64,000 nucleotides of DNA from positions 2,728,001-2,792,000 of the forward strand of contig NZ_CP048405.1 of the NCBI RefSeq assembly GCF_014084125.1, given 5' to 3'. The notes under the pieces were generated by a model. It did no database searches, was not told the origin of the DNA, and saw only the letters and a program-made list of their open reading frames with translations. This DNA comes from Streptacidiphilus sp. PB12-B1b (GTDB lineage Bacteria; Actinomycetota; Actinomycetes; Streptomycetales; Streptomycetaceae). Made by a program: the position numbers and the translations under genes. Below, in pieces: positions 63,141 to 64,000 of this stretch; the first letter of the stretch is position 1; every line of letters begins with the position of its first letter.

Positions 63141-64000
63141 ATGAGTCCCGCCGCCGCATCCGCCCCCGCGCCCGGCCCCGGCGCCCGCCCCCGGCCGCTC
63201 AGCCCGGCAGTCCGCTTCGCCGTGCTGGCGCCGCTGGCCGTGGGTTCCGGATACACCGCCCTGGTGCTGACCCTGGCCCCCTCCCTCACCCGGGCGCTCT
63301 TCCCGTGGACGATGTCGCCGGTCACCGCCGTCCTGCTGGGCGCGGCCTACGCGGGCAGCTGGGCCATGCTCTGGCTCGCCGCCGCCCGCGCCGAGCAGTG
63401 GGCCCGGGCCCGGGTCACCGTGGCCACCAGCTCGCTGTTCATGCTGCTGGCGCTGGCCGCGACCCTGCTCGGCCGGGGCACCCTGCACCTGCGCTCGGGG
63501 GATCTCAGCGGGGTCCTGGCCGCCTGGGGCTGGCTCGGCGTCCACCTCTGCGCCCCGCTGATCGGCCTGGTCGCCTTCGGCTTCCAGTGGTACGCGCGGG
63601 GCGCCGAGCCGCCCCGGCCCGAACCGCTGCCCGGCTGGGTGTCCGCGCCGATGCTGGCCTCCGCGGCGCTGCTCGGCCCGACCGGTCTCTGGCTGTTCGT
63701 CGAACCGGCTCTGACGGCCCGTCACTGGGCTTGGCATGCAAGCCAGTTGGATGTCCGGATGCTGGGCGCCTGGAGCCTCGCCTTCGGCGTCGCCATGCTG
63801 CTCGCGCACCGGGAGCGGGAGTTGCGGCGGGTCCGGCACGGCATGGTGGCGCTGGTCCTCACCGGCCTGCTCGGGCTGGTCGGCATGCTGCGGTACGCCG
63901 GTTCCGTGCACTGGGGTTCCCCGGCCGCGTGGGCGGTGGTGGCGGCGCTGACGCTGCTGCTGGGGATGGGCCTGTCCGGGCTCGGCCTGGCGCCGCTGCT
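63141..64000 (+). CDS. Polytopic membrane protein (partial, runs off the window)
   Basis: ATG 63141 is preceded by an ideal AGGAGGGG at 6 bases. The frame stays open for 286 codons to the window end. After a Pro/Ala-rich tail (SPAAASAPAPGPGARPRPLSP) come at least seven hydrophobic helices (FAVLAPLAVGSGYTALVLTL, SSLFMLLALAATLLG, GMVALVLTGLLGLVGM). Spacing and codon use are those of a real gene. The opposite strand also has an open frame but is Gln/Gly/Arg-rich with no family likeness. Function is unknown. It is divergent from the GH5 gene. Confidence 0.75.
   Translation, partial: MSPAAASAPAPGPGARPRPLSPAVRFAVLAPLAVGSGYTALVLTLAPSLTRALFPWTMSPVTAVLLGAAYAGSWAMLWLAAARAEQWARARVTVATSSLFMLLALAATLLGRGTLHLRSGDLSGVLAAWGWLGVHLCAPLIGLVAFGFQWYARGAEPPRPEPLPGWVSAPMLASAALLGPTGLWLFVEPALTARHWAWHASQLDVRMLGAWSLAFGVAMLLAHRERELRRVRHGMVALVLTGLLGLVGMLRYAGSVHWGSPAAWAVVAALTLLLGMGLSGLGLAPL

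Noticed and set aside
63039..63911. Leftward 290-codon frame at the right end
   Set aside because: It is Gln/Gly/Arg/His-rich with no family likeness. The plus strand has a membrane protein with an excellent ribosome site and at least seven hydrophobic helices, open to the window end.

Overview
The window is about 64 kb of very GC-rich DNA with dense GTG/ATG starts, 4-bp ATGA/GTGA gene overlaps and a strong G/C third-position bias. Gene content and order fit a Streptomycetaceae-type actinobacterium (Streptomyces, Kitasatospora or Streptacidiphilus). The best evidence is a housekeeping core, rarA - rpsD - DUF948/DUF6167-type pair - alaS - ruvX - mltG - aroE - aroC - aroK - aroB - aroQ - kinase - M24-like protein - efp - nusB (6.3-24.5 kb), which follows the chromosomal order known from Streptomyces.

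Layout. 0.1-5.4 kb: a GH35 beta-galactosidase divergent from a sugar ABC importer (lipoprotein plus two permeases). 5.5-6.2 kb: a secreted protein with a TNT-type (NAD+ glycohydrolase) domain. 6.3-24.5 kb: the replication, translation, cell-wall and shikimate core, with a STAND ATPase inserted after rpsD. All shikimate steps from dehydroquinate synthase to chorismate synthase are covered except EPSP synthase; the chain aroC-aroK-aroB-aroQ is translationally coupled. In Streptomyces bldD normally follows nusB, but here an unrecognised protein follows instead. 24.7-34.2 kb: accessory genes, namely two SRPBCC proteins, a winged-helix protein, an SDR, a leaderless Fic-like toxin-antitoxin pair, an exported polysaccharide-deacetylase-like protein, an exported unknown protein and an MprF-like DUF2156 membrane protein. 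34.3-38.7 kb: a NarL-type two-component pair divergent from a GH42 beta-galactosidase. 38.7-44.9 kb: a methyltransferase, a DUF2079 membrane protein, a visibly decayed GntR-ABC operon and a Ski2-like helicase.

45.5-50.3 kb: a polymorphic-toxin (CDI/type VII-like) locus read leftwards. It holds a WXG100-like protein, a proline-rich toxin carrying a bacterial RNase A-like C-terminal domain, a frameshifted large gene, an orphan half RNase A-like domain and a CdiI-like immunity protein. This is the most unusual system in the window. 50.4-53.3 kb: a CopD-type membrane protein, an exported molybdopterin oxidoreductase and a membrane cytochrome b, behind a promoter whose -10 is covered by an iron box. 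53.4-61.4 kb: a TetR repressor divergent from a YtcJ-type amidohydrolase and a complete five-gene dipeptide/oligopeptide ABC transporter, with a perfect palindrome between them. 61.5-62.9 kb: a secreted endoglycoceramidase-like GH5 enzyme. A membrane protein runs off the right end.

The window joins conserved chromosomal-core genes to accessory loci for galactoside use, peptide uptake and interbacterial competition. I saw no rRNA, tRNA, CRISPR array, insertion sequence or phage gene. All family calls are by eye from motifs and remembered family features; no search was run.
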